Counted from the first letter of the stretch, positions 8,369-18,084 are shown. The stretch is DNA of 64,000 nucleotides from Longimicrobiales bacterium (GCA_028279425.1 JANQNV010000233.1:1-64000), one strand, 5' to 3'. The notes: a model not told the origin generated them from the letters alone. Numbers and translations are program-made.

Positions 8369-9865
8369 GTGCGCGCTCAGATGCTACCCGGTCGCCATCT
8401 TCTCGCGGTGACTTGTGGGCTGCTCGCTGGCGCGTGCGGTGGAAACGAGCCTGCCTGCGACGCGGGCTATGTTTTCGACGACTTGGCAGGTGCGTGTGCG
8501 CACGAGGCCGTGTCACTCAACGAGACGGTCCTGCTCGTGGAATTCGCGGTGGCCGAAGGTGAAGAGATGGCCGCGGACTCGGTCTCGATCAATTGGTCGA
8601 CCTCCCAGCCAAGGCTCGACAGCGGATTCGACGATTGGTCGCCGGAGCGGGCGTACCCGATTCGACGCATGGTGCGGACTGGCGATACGCTGATCGTTGA
8701 TCTGGGAGTACGCCCCGCGGGGTTGGATACCGTGATCGCGGTCTCCGGTCTCGCCGTAGCGTCCGGGAGTTCCCGCACCCACACGGTCTTGGTGCCCGGG
8801 CGAACGGTGCGGGTGGTGGGGCCCGTTTCGGGTTCCGGTACGAATCGCCTCACGGTGAGAAGCGACCCGCCGGGAGCCTCGTTCGTGATTCAGGATTTGC
8901 CGGGCAACGCGGTCACATCGGGCGTCGCTCCTGGCACCTTCGATCTCGAGCCCGGGGAGTACATCGTTCGGGCGACGGTGGATGGTCGGGGCGAGCGAAG
9001 CGCGCGAGTGGACCTCCGTCGGGGGAATCGTGTGGAGGTCCTCACATTCTCAGACGAGATGCGGCGCGTCAACATTGCCACCGAGCCGGGAGACGCGCTG
9101 GTGCGGCTGTTCCGAAGAAACGCCGACGGATCTGAGGAACTCGTCGGAGAGCGGCAATCGCCCGCAGCCTTCACGGTGGCGGGTGGCATCTACGGCTATG
9201 AGGTCACGAAGCCTGGGTACCAAACGGCAACACCGGGAATGGCGGTGCTGGATACGCGAACGGGCGACGTGTCGACGACGGTCGAGTTGGTGTCGGAGGA
9301 TGTGGCTCGAACCCTGGGCGGGGTTCGGTCCGCGGCGTGCGAGGAGGTCATCCGCACGATGCAGTCGCTGAACGCCCCGACCGACACCCGTGGAGAAGCG
9401 GGCTACCAGTGGGCCAGCGCCCTCCAACGCTATGGCGACTGTCTCGCCAATGAGGGGGAGTACGATCAGGCCCTGGAAGCGGCCGACCGCATTCTCGGAT
9501 TCAACCCCGCCTTCGTCACGGCGCGGGAGCTGAAGGGACAGATACTCTGCGGACTCGGAGACTTCGCTGGAGGCTATCGCGAGCTTCAAGAAGCGTCCGG
9601 TCCCGGGGCGGCCCAGGTCCCGGTGGGAGATCGGTTTGCGTTTCGAACGATCGTTCAGTTCCGGGTCGCCCGTTGCAAGGTGGACGAGTACCGAGCCGAC
9701 ACCTCGGAAAACCGTGGAGTGCTCCGGACCGCGGCGAGGGCTGCACTCGCTCAGTTCCTCGCTGAGGCGGAAGAAGAGTTGGGCCGCCGTGTCGCCAGCC
9801 CGACCATTCTCGAGCAGCTGTCCAGCTTGCGATCCGAGGCTGAGCAACTCCTTCAGTCGCTCTAG
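8369..9865 (+). CDS. Lipoprotein with PEGA modules and TPR-like C-terminus
   Basis: 498 residues from a GTG start 2 nt after the previous stop; an ATG four codons in is the alternative. The lipobox is LLAGAC. Two PEGA-type modules follow (about 158-225 with SDPPGASFVIQDLPG, and 233-300 with ATEPGDALVRLFRRN). From about 315 the protein is helical with TPR-like repeats (YQWASALQRYGDCLANEGEYDQALEAADRI). This layout suits an outer-membrane-anchored periplasmic scaffold. In a canonical T6SS the lipoprotein would be TssJ, but this protein shares no visible feature with TssJ beyond the lipid anchor. Confidence 0.6.
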   Translation: MRAQMLPGRHLLAVTCGLLAGACGGNEPACDAGYVFDDLAGACAHEAVSLNETVLLVEFAVAEGEEMAADSVSINWSTSQPRLDSGFDDWSPERAYPIRRMVRTGDTLIVDLGVRPAGLDTVIAVSGLAVASGSSRTHTVLVPGRTVRVVGPVSGSGTNRLTVRSDPPGASFVIQDLPGNAVTSGVAPGTFDLEPGEYIVRATVDGRGERSARVDLRRGNRVEVLTFSDEMRRVNIATEPGDALVRLFRRNADGSEELVGERQSPAAFTVAGGIYGYEVTKPGYQTATPGMAVLDTRTGDVSTTVELVSEDVARTLGGVRSAACEEVIRTMQSLNAPTDTRGEAGYQWASALQRYGDCLANEGEYDQALEAADRILGFNPAFVTARELKGQILCGLGDFAGGYRELQEASGPGAAQVPVGDRFAFRTIVQFRVARCKVDEYRADTSENRGVLRTAARAALAQFLAEAEEELGRRVASPTILEQLSSLRSEAEQLLQSL

Positions 9866-9892
9866 TGCTCCTTCCATTCTGTTGAGAGCTAC

Positions 9893-11659
9893 ATGAGAGG
9901 AAGATCGATAGTCTTGGTTGCGTGCGCCGGCCTTCTCTCCGCGACTGGCCCCGCGCCGGCCGCGGCCCAGGAGTCGCTCGGGCGCGTGCTCAACCCGGAG
10001 ATGCCCCCCCTGCTGCCCAACTTGATCTCGTTCGAGCGGGTCGAGGGCGACAGGCGCACGATCCACTTTCTCGATATCCAGTCCGGCCGTGTTTTTCCGC
10101 TTGAAGGCACGCCTCAGGAGGTCGACTCCAGCGCTCTCGTATTACCTGGCATCGGCAACCGCGGCGCCCAGTTCCGGAGCTTCTCCGGAGATCTTGCGTG
10201 GCGGCCGGTGTGGGATGATCAGCGGCGCTGGTTCGCCTACGCCGCGGGCACCGGCGATGGACGGCTCGGTCTGTTCCTTCACTACCTGGACCGGTCGGAC
10301 GCGGTGGGGGCCGGCGAGCCGATCCTCATCCCCACCGAGGGAGATGTCGTCACGCCGCGGTGGTCCCCCGATGGTCGCATGCTCACGTATTCCGCGAACG
10401 GCCGGATCTATGTGATCTCTCGGGCCGATCGACTCCTCGAACCGGGACGCTCGGTGCCGGCGGGAGTCTCGGTCGAGGTGCAGGGCCCTCGGGGCACGGC
10501 CTTGTATCCCGTCTTCTCGCCCGGCGGCGACCGGCTCGCCTATTCGGTTCAGACCACCGTCGGTGGTCAGAATTGGGGGGTCGAGGTCGTGGAAGTCGAT
10601 TCGAATGGTCAGGCCGAGGGCTCACCCGTCTTGATGACGCCGGCCCTCACTAACTCGAACGAGTTGCGGCCATCGTGGTCCCACGACGGTACCCATCTGG
10701 CGTACTTCCTGGATCGCGATCCGGGCGGCGGTGGCGCGGCTCAGATCGATATCGGGGTGCTTCGCCTAGTGGAGAACCCCCAGGGCGGAGTGGCGCGGGG
10801 AGAGGTCCTCCAGGGCCGCTCACCCCGGATCGCCGACGATGTGTTCCCCAATGAGATTCGGGGTCCGACTTGGGTTCAGTGGAACGCGGGCGGTGGCCAG
10901 GTTGCTCCTGCGATTGTGTACGTCGCCGACGACGACGCGCGGGGGGACCCGGTGATGTTGGCCTCCGTGGATGCCTGGAGCGACGCTCAGGCCGACTATG
11001 CGGTCCGATTGGACGACGAGTTGGATTGGGCAACCGAGCAGCACTCCTTCGTCATCGTCGCGCCGCATCGGCTTACCGGTGCCTATCAGAGTCGATTCGC
11101 GTACGTCCACCAGGTCCGGGGGGGGCAGTCCCTCGGCATCCAGGACGTGGCCAACCCTGCGCTCGCTTCCCTGCAGGTCGGCTGCCGCCTGGGTCGGCCG
11201 GGGTGCTGGGTATCACTCCGGGAGCGGGAGGGGACGACGGGGCGGCCCTCGAACGGTTCGAGCAAGGCGCTGTCGCTCCTTCTGCCAGGCGCCGGCCAGC
11301 TTGCGGCTGGAGAGACGGCGAAAGGCGCGGTGCTAGCGGCGGTGGCGGCGGGGGCGGCCGTCCTGGCGTTGACGAGCATACCGTCAGTGGATGTCGCCGA
11401 TGTGCAGCGGGTCAGCACGGCAGGGGGGAACAACTACTACCTTCCCGGCGACCCCGCCGTCGCGGCGTTCGAAGACGATGAAGGCACCCTCCTCCTCGCC
11501 GCCGGTGTCTTCGGTGCGGCGTGGGTGATCAGCGCGCTCGATGCCTTCGTTCTGGGGTCGGGGGATTCCGGAATGGGGTTCGAGATCGGGCCGTCTCCGA
11601 CCACCTGGAGAACCGAGGGGGGTTCGGGGTGGGACCTCGGGTTCCGGATCTCTCGCTGA
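9893..11659 (+). CDS. Periplasmic PD40/TolB-like beta-propeller protein with C-terminal TM segments
   Basis: 588 residues with a signal peptide (1-25). Several PD40/TolB repeats are visible (VVTPRWSPDGRMLTYSANGR, YPVFSPGGDRLAYSVQ, LRPSWSHDGTHLAYFLDRD), each with the SPDG/SHDG core. Near the C-terminus the segment LLLPGAGQLAAGE and hydrophobic stretches at about 480-500 and 530-550 resemble the DUF5683-type membrane region. It starts 27 nt after the previous gene and belongs to the same series. TolB-like propellers usually bind envelope partners; no enzyme motif is seen. Confidence 0.6.
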   Translation: MRGRSIVLVACAGLLSATGPAPAAAQESLGRVLNPEMPPLLPNLISFERVEGDRRTIHFLDIQSGRVFPLEGTPQEVDSSALVLPGIGNRGAQFRSFSGDLAWRPVWDDQRRWFAYAAGTGDGRLGLFLHYLDRSDAVGAGEPILIPTEGDVVTPRWSPDGRMLTYSANGRIYVISRADRLLEPGRSVPAGVSVEVQGPRGTALYPVFSPGGDRLAYSVQTTVGGQNWGVEVVEVDSNGQAEGSPVLMTPALTNSNELRPSWSHDGTHLAYFLDRDPGGGGAAQIDIGVLRLVENPQGGVARGEVLQGRSPRIADDVFPNEIRGPTWVQWNAGGGQVAPAIVYVADDDARGDPVMLASVDAWSDAQADYAVRLDDELDWATEQHSFVIVAPHRLTGAYQSRFAYVHQVRGGQSLGIQDVANPALASLQVGCRLGRPGCWVSLREREGTTGRPSNGSSKALSLLLPGAGQLAAGETAKGAVLAAVAAGAAVLALTSIPSVDVADVQRVSTAGGNNYYLPGDPAVAAFEDDEGTLLLAAGVFGAAWVISALDAFVLGSGDSGMGFEIGPSPTTWRTEGGSGWDLGFRISR

Positions 11660-11672
11660 AGTGGGGTCTCCG

Positions 11673-12824
11673 ATGACTCGGCACTGGCTAGTCCTGGGCA
11701 CATGCGTCTCGCTGTTGCCGGGCCTGGCCCGGGCCCAGGCCCACGACTATCGGAGCATCGTCGAGCAGGGCATCGAGTCGCTCGGCGGGCCCGAGGGGCT
11801 CGCTCAGGCTAGGTGGTCCGAGGTGAGGGGTTTCGTCGGCGCTCTCGTGCTGCGAGGAGAGTTCTACTACGACCTCTACCGATTCCAGTCGGCCCTTCAG
11901 CGGGACTACGCTCGCCTTCGCAGCTCGGACGAAGTTGAAGTGCGTGTCCCAGAGGCCCGCTACTTCGAAGGCCGCGCCCTGATGGAGATGGGAGATCTGG
12001 CAGGGGCTCGCCGAGCGTTCTCTTCGCTAGAGGCCGAAACCGCTGTGGAGGTGCGCTCGCTCGCGGAGTTGTGGTCGAATGCGATCAACGATCGAGCGGG
12101 GTGGCCGGGCGTCTATGTAGCGTGGGCAGCGTCTCCAGGGTCTCCGCCGCAAGCCGTCGCGTGTCCGAGTTCGTCAATTCGATGCGAGCTGTTCGCCGCG
12201 GTCGCCGCAGGCGACCGAGTGCAGATTGCCGTGCTGTCCCGTCGACTCCTTACCTCGGGGCCCGTCTTCTCGCAGCAAGGCCGGGTTCGCGGTGTCGACG
12301 ACGTCATTGTCGATGTGGATGTCCACTTTCACGACGCCTTTGACTTGCGGCTTCTGTCGCTTGCCGACTTTGCCTTAGCACTTTCGCTTCTGGACGGTGT
12401 GGAAGTGAGTGGCTCGCAGGCCCTCGGGGATTTCACGCGAGCCCGAATCCGCGACGAAGCTCCGCAGGGTCCTGCGGTGGGCAGCAGGGAGTTGGTCGGG
12501 GCGTACGAAGTCCGGGCTCTCCTTGCATCGGGCAACGCGCAACGAGCGCTGGAGAGGGCGGATGCCGCGATGCGACCGGTTTTTGGCAAGGGCCTCGATG
12601 AGGTTCCGCCCAGCCTCTCGCTCGTGCATGCCCATGCGGCCTATGCGGTCGGTCGCCTATCTATAGCGGGTGCGGATGAAGGCGGCGTTCAACGCTTCAA
12701 GGAGGCTCGCAGCGCGTTGGACCGTCTGGTGGGGCATTTCCCGGCGCTGGGGCCGGCGCGACGTATGCTGCAGGAATTGACCGACCCCAATCGTGTCGTC
12801 GGTCGGGTTCGTACCGGTTACTGA
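11673..12824 (+). CDS. Exported helical (TPR-like) protein of unknown function
   Basis: 383 residues. The chosen ATG gives a signal peptide (MTRHWLVLGTCVSLLPGLARAQA); longer in-frame starts overlap the previous gene and lack one. Helical repeat sequence is seen at about 90-140 (PEARYFEGRALMEMGDLAGARRAFSSLE) and again near 280-375. Its stop shares a base with an ATG at 12824, so it is coupled to the transporter gene that follows. No family recognised. Confidence 0.55.
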   Translation: MTRHWLVLGTCVSLLPGLARAQAHDYRSIVEQGIESLGGPEGLAQARWSEVRGFVGALVLRGEFYYDLYRFQSALQRDYARLRSSDEVEVRVPEARYFEGRALMEMGDLAGARRAFSSLEAETAVEVRSLAELWSNAINDRAGWPGVYVAWAASPGSPPQAVACPSSSIRCELFAAVAAGDRVQIAVLSRRLLTSGPVFSQQGRVRGVDDVIVDVDVHFHDAFDLRLLSLADFALALSLLDGVEVSGSQALGDFTRARIRDEAPQGPAVGSRELVGAYEVRALLASGNAQRALERADAAMRPVFGKGLDEVPPSLSLVHAHAAYAVGRLSIAGADEGGVQRFKEARSALDRLVGHFPALGPARRMLQELTDPNRVVGRVRTGY

Positions 12825-12856
12825 TGGAACTAACGCTCCACTGGAGTTCGGATTCA

Positions 12857-14428
12857 ATGATAGGGAACTGGGTGCATCGGGTGACGCTCGTGGCGGGGCT
12901 TGTCCTGCCGGCCGGCATCGCCGCGCAGGTGGCCGATGGAGGCGACCTCTTCTATGGCGAGCGCGACTCGTACGGTGAGTTGAGCCCCTACCACAATCGC
13001 ACCGAATCGGCGGAGACTGCGCGTATCCTGACGCTGGTGTACGAAAGCCTGTATCGGTTCGACTTCGATCGGGATGAGTACGAGCCCATTCTTGCGGCCG
13101 GCCCCTGGGCCGGGGCGACGATGGGGGAGCCTGCCCACTTCACCGTGACGGTGCCCTTGAAGCCAGGGGTGAAGTGGCATGACGATCGGGACTTCACGGC
13201 GGAAGACGTGGTGTTCTCCTACCAGTACATGCGACACGGGGCGAATGCGGAACTGAAGAAGGCGCTGGATGAAGGACTCATCGAAGTTCGAGCTCAGAGC
13301 GACTACGAGGTGACCTTCGTCTTCGCAGACGGTGTCGTCGACCCAGGGCCGTACCTGAACAAGTGGATCATTCCGGCGCACGTGTTCGATACGGAGACCA
13401 TGGCGTTCCGCTCGGCCGCGATGAACTTGCGGGATCGGCCCGTCGGGACAGGGCCGTTCCGGTTTCAGGCCCGTGAGAGCCAGACCGCGGACTTCACACG
13501 AAACGACGATTATCACCGAGGTGCGCCGATCCTCGACAAGGTCGGGTACACACGGTTGAACGATGTGAACGCCCTGATGAGCAGTCTGGAGGTAGTGCGG
13601 GGCGGCCTCCAGTTGGTGACGGAGGTGCCTCCATCGGTCATTCCCCGGGTCCGGGACAACCAGTCGCTGAGCTATGGGGTCAGCCAGGGTCACAACGTCT
13701 GGGCCGTGGCCCTGAGGCAGACCCCCAACAGCATTTTGAACGACTCTCGGATCCGAGAAGCCCTGAGCCTCGCCGTCGATCGGGAGAACCTTCTCGATGT
13801 ATGGTACCAGGGCGAGGGTACGGTGGTGGCAGGTCCGATCGCCCCGGGTGGGCCGTTCCACAATGCAGACCTGGGCGCACCGGTCTACGATCCGGAGCGT
13901 GCGCGCGAGATCGTGCAGGCCTCAGGCCTGGACGTCAGTCAGCCGCTCCGCCTGATATATGGGACGGAGAGTGAAATCTCGGGCAATGTCGTCCAGGCTT
14001 TGGAGAACTCGTTCGAGTCCATCGGCATACCCGTGGAGACTGTCCAGAAGGAGCCGGCGGAGTTCCAGCAGTCGATCACGGAGACGTACGACTTCGACAT
14101 GGTCTACCTGCAGTGGCAGTTCGACCCGACGTACAACCTGCGTCCGCTCTTCCACACCGATGAGATCGGGCCGGGCGGGCTGAACATCATGAACTACTCC
14201 AACCCTGAGGTCGACGGCCAGCTGGACAATCTGCAGTTGCAGAGCGATCCGGGATTTCGACGACAGATGTCGAGGCGGCTGCAGGCGCTGTTGGCCAGGG
14301 AGCGTCCGGCGATCTTCTTGTTCACGACCGAGTCGATCTACGCGTACCGCGCTGAATGGGGCCTCCTTTCGGTGAATCCGCTCTACTTCTTCACGAACGT
14401 TCATCGTTGGTTCAGGGTGTCCGGCTGA
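12857..14428 (+). CDS. Dipeptide/oligopeptide ABC transporter substrate-binding protein (SBP_bac_5)
   Basis: 523 residues of a family-5 solute-binding protein: EPAHFTVTVPLKPGVKWHDD, FTAEDVVFSYQYM, RPVGTGPFRF, DSRIREALSLAVDRENLL and the closing NPLYFFTNVHRWF are all typical. The start at 12857 (GGAG about 10 nt upstream) gives a signal peptide; the ATG at 12824 overlaps the previous stop and adds an acidic N-region. No lipobox Cys is seen, so it is probably free in the periplasm or held by an uncleaved signal. Four transporter genes follow. Peptide is the expected ligand class, but the actual ligand is unknown. Confidence 0.85.
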   Translation: MIGNWVHRVTLVAGLVLPAGIAAQVADGGDLFYGERDSYGELSPYHNRTESAETARILTLVYESLYRFDFDRDEYEPILAAGPWAGATMGEPAHFTVTVPLKPGVKWHDDRDFTAEDVVFSYQYMRHGANAELKKALDEGLIEVRAQSDYEVTFVFADGVVDPGPYLNKWIIPAHVFDTETMAFRSAAMNLRDRPVGTGPFRFQARESQTADFTRNDDYHRGAPILDKVGYTRLNDVNALMSSLEVVRGGLQLVTEVPPSVIPRVRDNQSLSYGVSQGHNVWAVALRQTPNSILNDSRIREALSLAVDRENLLDVWYQGEGTVVAGPIAPGGPFHNADLGAPVYDPERAREIVQASGLDVSQPLRLIYGTESEISGNVVQALENSFESIGIPVETVQKEPAEFQQSITETYDFDMVYLQWQFDPTYNLRPLFHTDEIGPGGLNIMNYSNPEVDGQLDNLQLQSDPGFRRQMSRRLQALLARERPAIFLFTTESIYAYRAEWGLLSVNPLYFFTNVHRWFRVSG

Positions 14429-14471
14429 GGTCGGGCTTCCGTCGACCGCTCCTACGGCTCGGGGCTGGTGA

Positions 14472-15398
14472 ATGAGCGTCGCGACATCCGTCGCCGCCGG
14501 GTCGCTACGTCGGGTGATGGCGGGTGGGATTGTTCTGCTCGCGGCCTTGGGGCTCGTGGCGGGAGCCCTCGCGGCACTTCCGGGCTCCGCTTCTGCCCTT
14601 TGCGAAGAGTCGGGTATCGAGGAGTGTGAGACGGGTTGGGCCGCTCGGGCTGCGATACTGTTCGAAAAAGGGGCGACGTTCGACGTCGGTGAGCGGACCG
14701 TCCCCGTCGTGCTCGACCATCTGTGGGCCAGCGTCACCCTTATCGGCGCGAGCATCACCCTTCTGCTGGGAATCGGGGTTCTTCTCGGTGTCGGCACGGC
14801 TCTGCGGCCTGAAGCTCGCGGCCTCGCGCTGGGCGCGGCGGCCATCGCGACGATTTCGAATGTCCCTGTACTCGTCTGGGCCATGGTGGTGCTCTGGGTG
14901 CAGACCGCTCAGGACGTCGCGTTGGTCAACTTCGAGCCGACGAACCTCTGGGAGTGGGGTCTCCGGCACGTGGGCCCGTTGCTCGCGTTGGTGCTCGGTG
15001 ACGGGATGCTGGGAGACCTGATTCATCGGGTACGCTTGGATACGCGGGCGATCCTTCGCGAACCGTACATGCGTACGGTCCGTGCCCTTGGTCTGGGTGT
15101 GAGTCGCCAGCTTCTGCGAAGTCTCACACCTTCGGTCGGGGAACTGGTGAGATCTCGAGCCCTCTTCCTGGTCGGGGGAGCGATCGTCGTCGAATGGGTG
15201 TTCGTGATCGACGGAGTGGGATACCTGGTGGTCGATTCCCTCGTGGGGGAGAGAGATCGTGAGCTCATCGAGGTGCTTGCGGCTTCGATCTCGGTAGTGC
15301 TGGTCGGCGTCGTTCTGGGCGTCATGTCAGAACTCGCCAGTGTGGCCGCTGATCCTCGTAAAGCCCGGGTCCGGCATCCCGCGGAGGCCGGAGGATGA
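14472..15398 (+). CDS. Peptide ABC transporter permease, DppB-like
   Basis: 308 residues with about six hydrophobic segments. The periplasmic loop leads into VPVVLDHLWASVTLIGASIT, the equivalent of the PV..I..RLP.TL segment of DppB. The EAA loop that docks to the ATPase is YMRTVRALGLGVSRQLLRSLTP (about 199-220). The loop after TM1 is shorter than usual and has two Cys (CEESGIEEC). It overlaps the next permease by ATGA. Confidence 0.8.
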   Translation: MSVATSVAAGSLRRVMAGGIVLLAALGLVAGALAALPGSASALCEESGIEECETGWAARAAILFEKGATFDVGERTVPVVLDHLWASVTLIGASITLLLGIGVLLGVGTALRPEARGLALGAAAIATISNVPVLVWAMVVLWVQTAQDVALVNFEPTNLWEWGLRHVGPLLALVLGDGMLGDLIHRVRLDTRAILREPYMRTVRALGLGVSRQLLRSLTPSVGELVRSRALFLVGGAIVVEWVFVIDGVGYLVVDSLVGERDRELIEVLAASISVVLVGVVLGVMSELASVAADPRKARVRHPAEAGG

Positions 15399-16963
15399 AG
15401 GGGCCGCGATGGAGTGAGTTCCCGATTGAACGAATGATCGGCGTCGGCGTCTTCGGCGTCCTGTTGGTGTGCCTTCTCTTGGTTCCCGGGATAGCTCGCG
15501 ACCTGGAGACCCTCCCACTTCGCATTCCTGACAATCAACTCCCGCGCCTACTGCCACCAACACATCCGCTGTTGCAGCGCGCGATGTCCGATCCTCCAAC
15601 CGAAGTGTGTGCCTCGAACGCCGGTGACGGTGGCGGACTGTTCGCTTTCGCGGAACCGTGGGAGTGTTCATCGCGCTCGGCCCTGTTCTTCCTCTCGAGA
15701 CCATCGACCTCGGGATCTCCAGGGCGCGAGTATTCCTACGGGCCGAAGGTGTCGGCCGACGGGTGGTCGATCGAGTTGTTGGGCCCCTCTTTCCTGGGGG
15801 TGTCGGAAGACGGGCTGCGCATCGAGGGGGTTCCTGCCGAGGCCGGTTCGTTTCCCGTCGAGGTGCAAGTTCGCTTCGCCAGCGGGGTCGTCGTGGCGCA
15901 ACGCTACGCACTCGTGATCGACGCGGATCCGCCGACCGCCGCTCCCGATATCGAGGAGTGTGTGATCGAGTTCGAGCCCGCCTCGAGGGTCGAAAAGGCC
16001 CGACGCTGTTACGCACGGATCCCTGCGTTTCTCTCCGAGCCGATCGTCTCGATCCCCGTCGGACGGGAGTCGACATACCGGCCCCGGTTGAACGTGCCTG
16101 CCGTGGTCACGGATGTTCGGCCGGGCGAAGGGGATGCGGATGCCTTCGACCTCGAGGTGCTCGCAGATAGTTCCGGTGTTCGGATCGCACCCCTTACTCG
16201 AGGGCGACTCGCGGTCTGGGTCGATGTTCGCGCGAACGATGGATCGTCACTTCAGCAGCGATACTCGGTGACCGGTACGGACGGTGCCTACCTACTGGGT
16301 ACCGACGAGGGGGGGCGCAGCACGGGTGCGCTGCTGTTGGTCGGCATGCGGACAGCACTCTTCGCCGGACTCATCGCGGCAGCCGTGGGCGTGGCTCTGG
16401 GGCTGCTGCTGGGTGCATTGGCGGGCTTCTACGGCGGCCTTTTGGGGCGCGGAGTCCTCACGTCGGTGAATGCGCTCGAGGCCGTTCCCGCGCTCCTCCT
16501 GATCCTGCTGGCAGCCGTTCTTACGGAGTTCAACCTGATCGTGGTCATGGGTGTGGTGGGGTTGGTCGTGGTGCCAGAAGTCACGCGGACCATCGCTTCA
16601 CGGGTGGATGAATTCCGGGCCCGGCAATTCGTTGAGGCTGCCAGGGAACTGGGCCTCGGCGATTCGACGATTCTCTGGAAAGAGATCGTGTGGTACAATC
16701 TGCGACCCGTGCTCCTCGCGCAGGTCGTCCGGACGATCAGCCTTGCGATTCTGATGGAGGTGACGATCTCGTACTTCAAGCTGCAGGGCGGCGGGATCAG
16801 TTGGGGGGGCGTCCTTCTCCAGGGGAAGAACAGTCTCGGCAACCCGAACACGTATTGGTGGCTGCTGATCTTTCCATCACTTGCGATTGTGGGATCTGTC
16901 GTCGGGCTCCGCATTCTCGAGAACCAGGTACGTCGCCTCTTCGTCCGGGAGACCGGGGACTGA
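15395..16963 (+). CDS. Peptide ABC transporter permease, DppC-like, with ~240-residue periplasmic insert
   Basis: 522 residues; DppC/OppC proteins are usually about 300. TM1 is at 14-33. The normal HPLGTDxxGRD loop is split: THPLL lies at 56-60 and LGTDEGGRS at 301-309. Between them is a beta-rich insert, apparently two Ig/He_PIG-like units (YGPKVSADGWSIELLGPSFL..GLRIEGVPAEAG and STYRPRLNVPAVVTDVRPGE). The rest is canonical: TMs at about 315-345, 360-395, 440-460 and 487-505, and the EAA loop QFVEAARELGLGDSTILWKE (411-430). ATPase docking should therefore be normal. The insert would sit in the periplasm, where it could meet the binding protein or another envelope complex. Confidence 0.8.
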   Translation: MKGPRWSEFPIERMIGVGVFGVLLVCLLLVPGIARDLETLPLRIPDNQLPRLLPPTHPLLQRAMSDPPTEVCASNAGDGGGLFAFAEPWECSSRSALFFLSRPSTSGSPGREYSYGPKVSADGWSIELLGPSFLGVSEDGLRIEGVPAEAGSFPVEVQVRFASGVVVAQRYALVIDADPPTAAPDIEECVIEFEPASRVEKARRCYARIPAFLSEPIVSIPVGRESTYRPRLNVPAVVTDVRPGEGDADAFDLEVLADSSGVRIAPLTRGRLAVWVDVRANDGSSLQQRYSVTGTDGAYLLGTDEGGRSTGALLLVGMRTALFAGLIAAAVGVALGLLLGALAGFYGGLLGRGVLTSVNALEAVPALLLILLAAVLTEFNLIVVMGVVGLVVVPEVTRTIASRVDEFRARQFVEAARELGLGDSTILWKEIVWYNLRPVLLAQVVRTISLAILMEVTISYFKLQGGGISWGGVLLQGKNSLGNPNTYWWLLIFPSLAIVGSVVGLRILENQVRRLFVRETGD

Positions 16964-18084
16964 TGGCGGCGACGGCGCTCGGGACCCTGTTTCGAGGACG
17001 CGGCGTCCGCACGTGGTTCGATGCCCGCGGAGAGCTGCTTCGAGCGGTGGACGGTGTGGATTTCGAGGTCCCAAGGGGAGGCGCGTTGGGCGTCGTGGGG
17101 GAGTCGGGGAGTGGAAAGACCCAACTCTTCTTGTCGGTGCTGGGTCTGACGAGCGGATTGCCGGGCATCGTAGCCGGAACGGCGGAGTTCGACGGACTCG
17201 ACCTGCTGGAGGGAATCGAGGACTTCATTCGCCTCGACCCGTCCGGTCGGGGTTTCGAAGCATTGGATACCGGCGGCTGGCGTCGGCGGCACCAGTCGCG
17301 AACCAAGCGGCTCGAGTCCCGCGTGTCTCTTCTGTTCCAGGAACCGAGGAGTGCGCTACTGCCCTATTGGACGGTTCAGAAACACTTCAAGGCCGTACTT
17401 GCCCCGGCGCCCGATTGGCGCGCCCGCGCGGAGGCCGCGATCGGGGAGCTTGGCTTTGTCGATCCCGGCCGGGTGTTGGGCGCTCTCCCCGAAGAGTTGA
17501 GTGGCGGTGAGGCCCAGCGCGTCATGCTCGCGCTCTCGATGGTGTTGCATCCGGACCTGCTCATCGCGGATGAGCCCACGACCGCGGTCGACGCCGTGAG
17601 CCAGACGTTGATCCTCGACCGCCTCGTCGCCATGCGGCGGGACCCGGACTTCAGCCTCGTGATCATCAGTCACGACCTCGCCGTGGTGAAGCTCTTGGCC
17701 GGTCCAGTGATGGTCATGTTTCGCGGCAGGGTCGTCGAGCGGCTACACGTCGACGATGTGCGAGGTCTCGAGAGTGAGCTTACACTTGCAGACGAGGCGG
17801 GGTCAGCCCCGGAAGACGATCGGCCCCACCATCACCATCCGTACACGCGAGAGTTGCTTCTCTCTCAGGCGAGTCGGGCCGCGGGGTTACCGATCGTGGT
17901 CGACGGAGGGGGGCACGGCGAACTGGAAGCCGTGTCGAGCGGGTGTCGCTATCGGGGGCGGTGCCAGCTTTTTCGAGGGACCACTCTCGATCCGGCGGTT
18001 CGGACCCGGTGTGAGAGCGACGAACCCGAGCTCCGGGAAATCGGCCCCGACCGCAGCATCGCCTGCTGGGCGGTAGCACCGTGA
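16963..18084 (+). CDS. Peptide ABC transporter ATPase, DppD-like
   Basis: 373 residues; the ATG shares a base with the upstream permease stop. Walker A GESGSGKT, Q-loop LLFQEP, signature LSGGEAQR, Walker B LLIADEPTTAVD and switch ISHD are present. The stretch between Walker A and the Q-loop is longer than usual by about 30 residues (EGIEDFIRLDPSGRGFE...). The C-terminus carries the Cys-rich region of Opp/Dpp ATPases (CRYRGRC...RC...ACW). It pairs with the next ATPase gene. Confidence 0.88.
   Translation: MAATALGTLFRGRGVRTWFDARGELLRAVDGVDFEVPRGGALGVVGESGSGKTQLFLSVLGLTSGLPGIVAGTAEFDGLDLLEGIEDFIRLDPSGRGFEALDTGGWRRRHQSRTKRLESRVSLLFQEPRSALLPYWTVQKHFKAVLAPAPDWRARAEAAIGELGFVDPGRVLGALPEELSGGEAQRVMLALSMVLHPDLLIADEPTTAVDAVSQTLILDRLVAMRRDPDFSLVIISHDLAVVKLLAGPVMVMFRGRVVERLHVDDVRGLESELTLADEAGSAPEDDRPHHHHPYTRELLLSQASRAAGLPIVVDGGGHGELEAVSSGCRYRGRCQLFRGTTLDPAVRTRCESDEPELREIGPDRSIACWAVAP

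Noticed and set aside
14472-15398. DppB-like permease as a cryptic TssL/DotU
   Set aside because: It has several TM helices and an EAA loop, and is followed by its transporter partners; DotU has one C-terminal TM and a cytosolic helical domain.
15395-16963. DppC-like protein with large periplasmic part as a cryptic TssM
   Set aside because: TssM is more than twice as long, and this protein has a canonical permease C-terminus with EAA loop.
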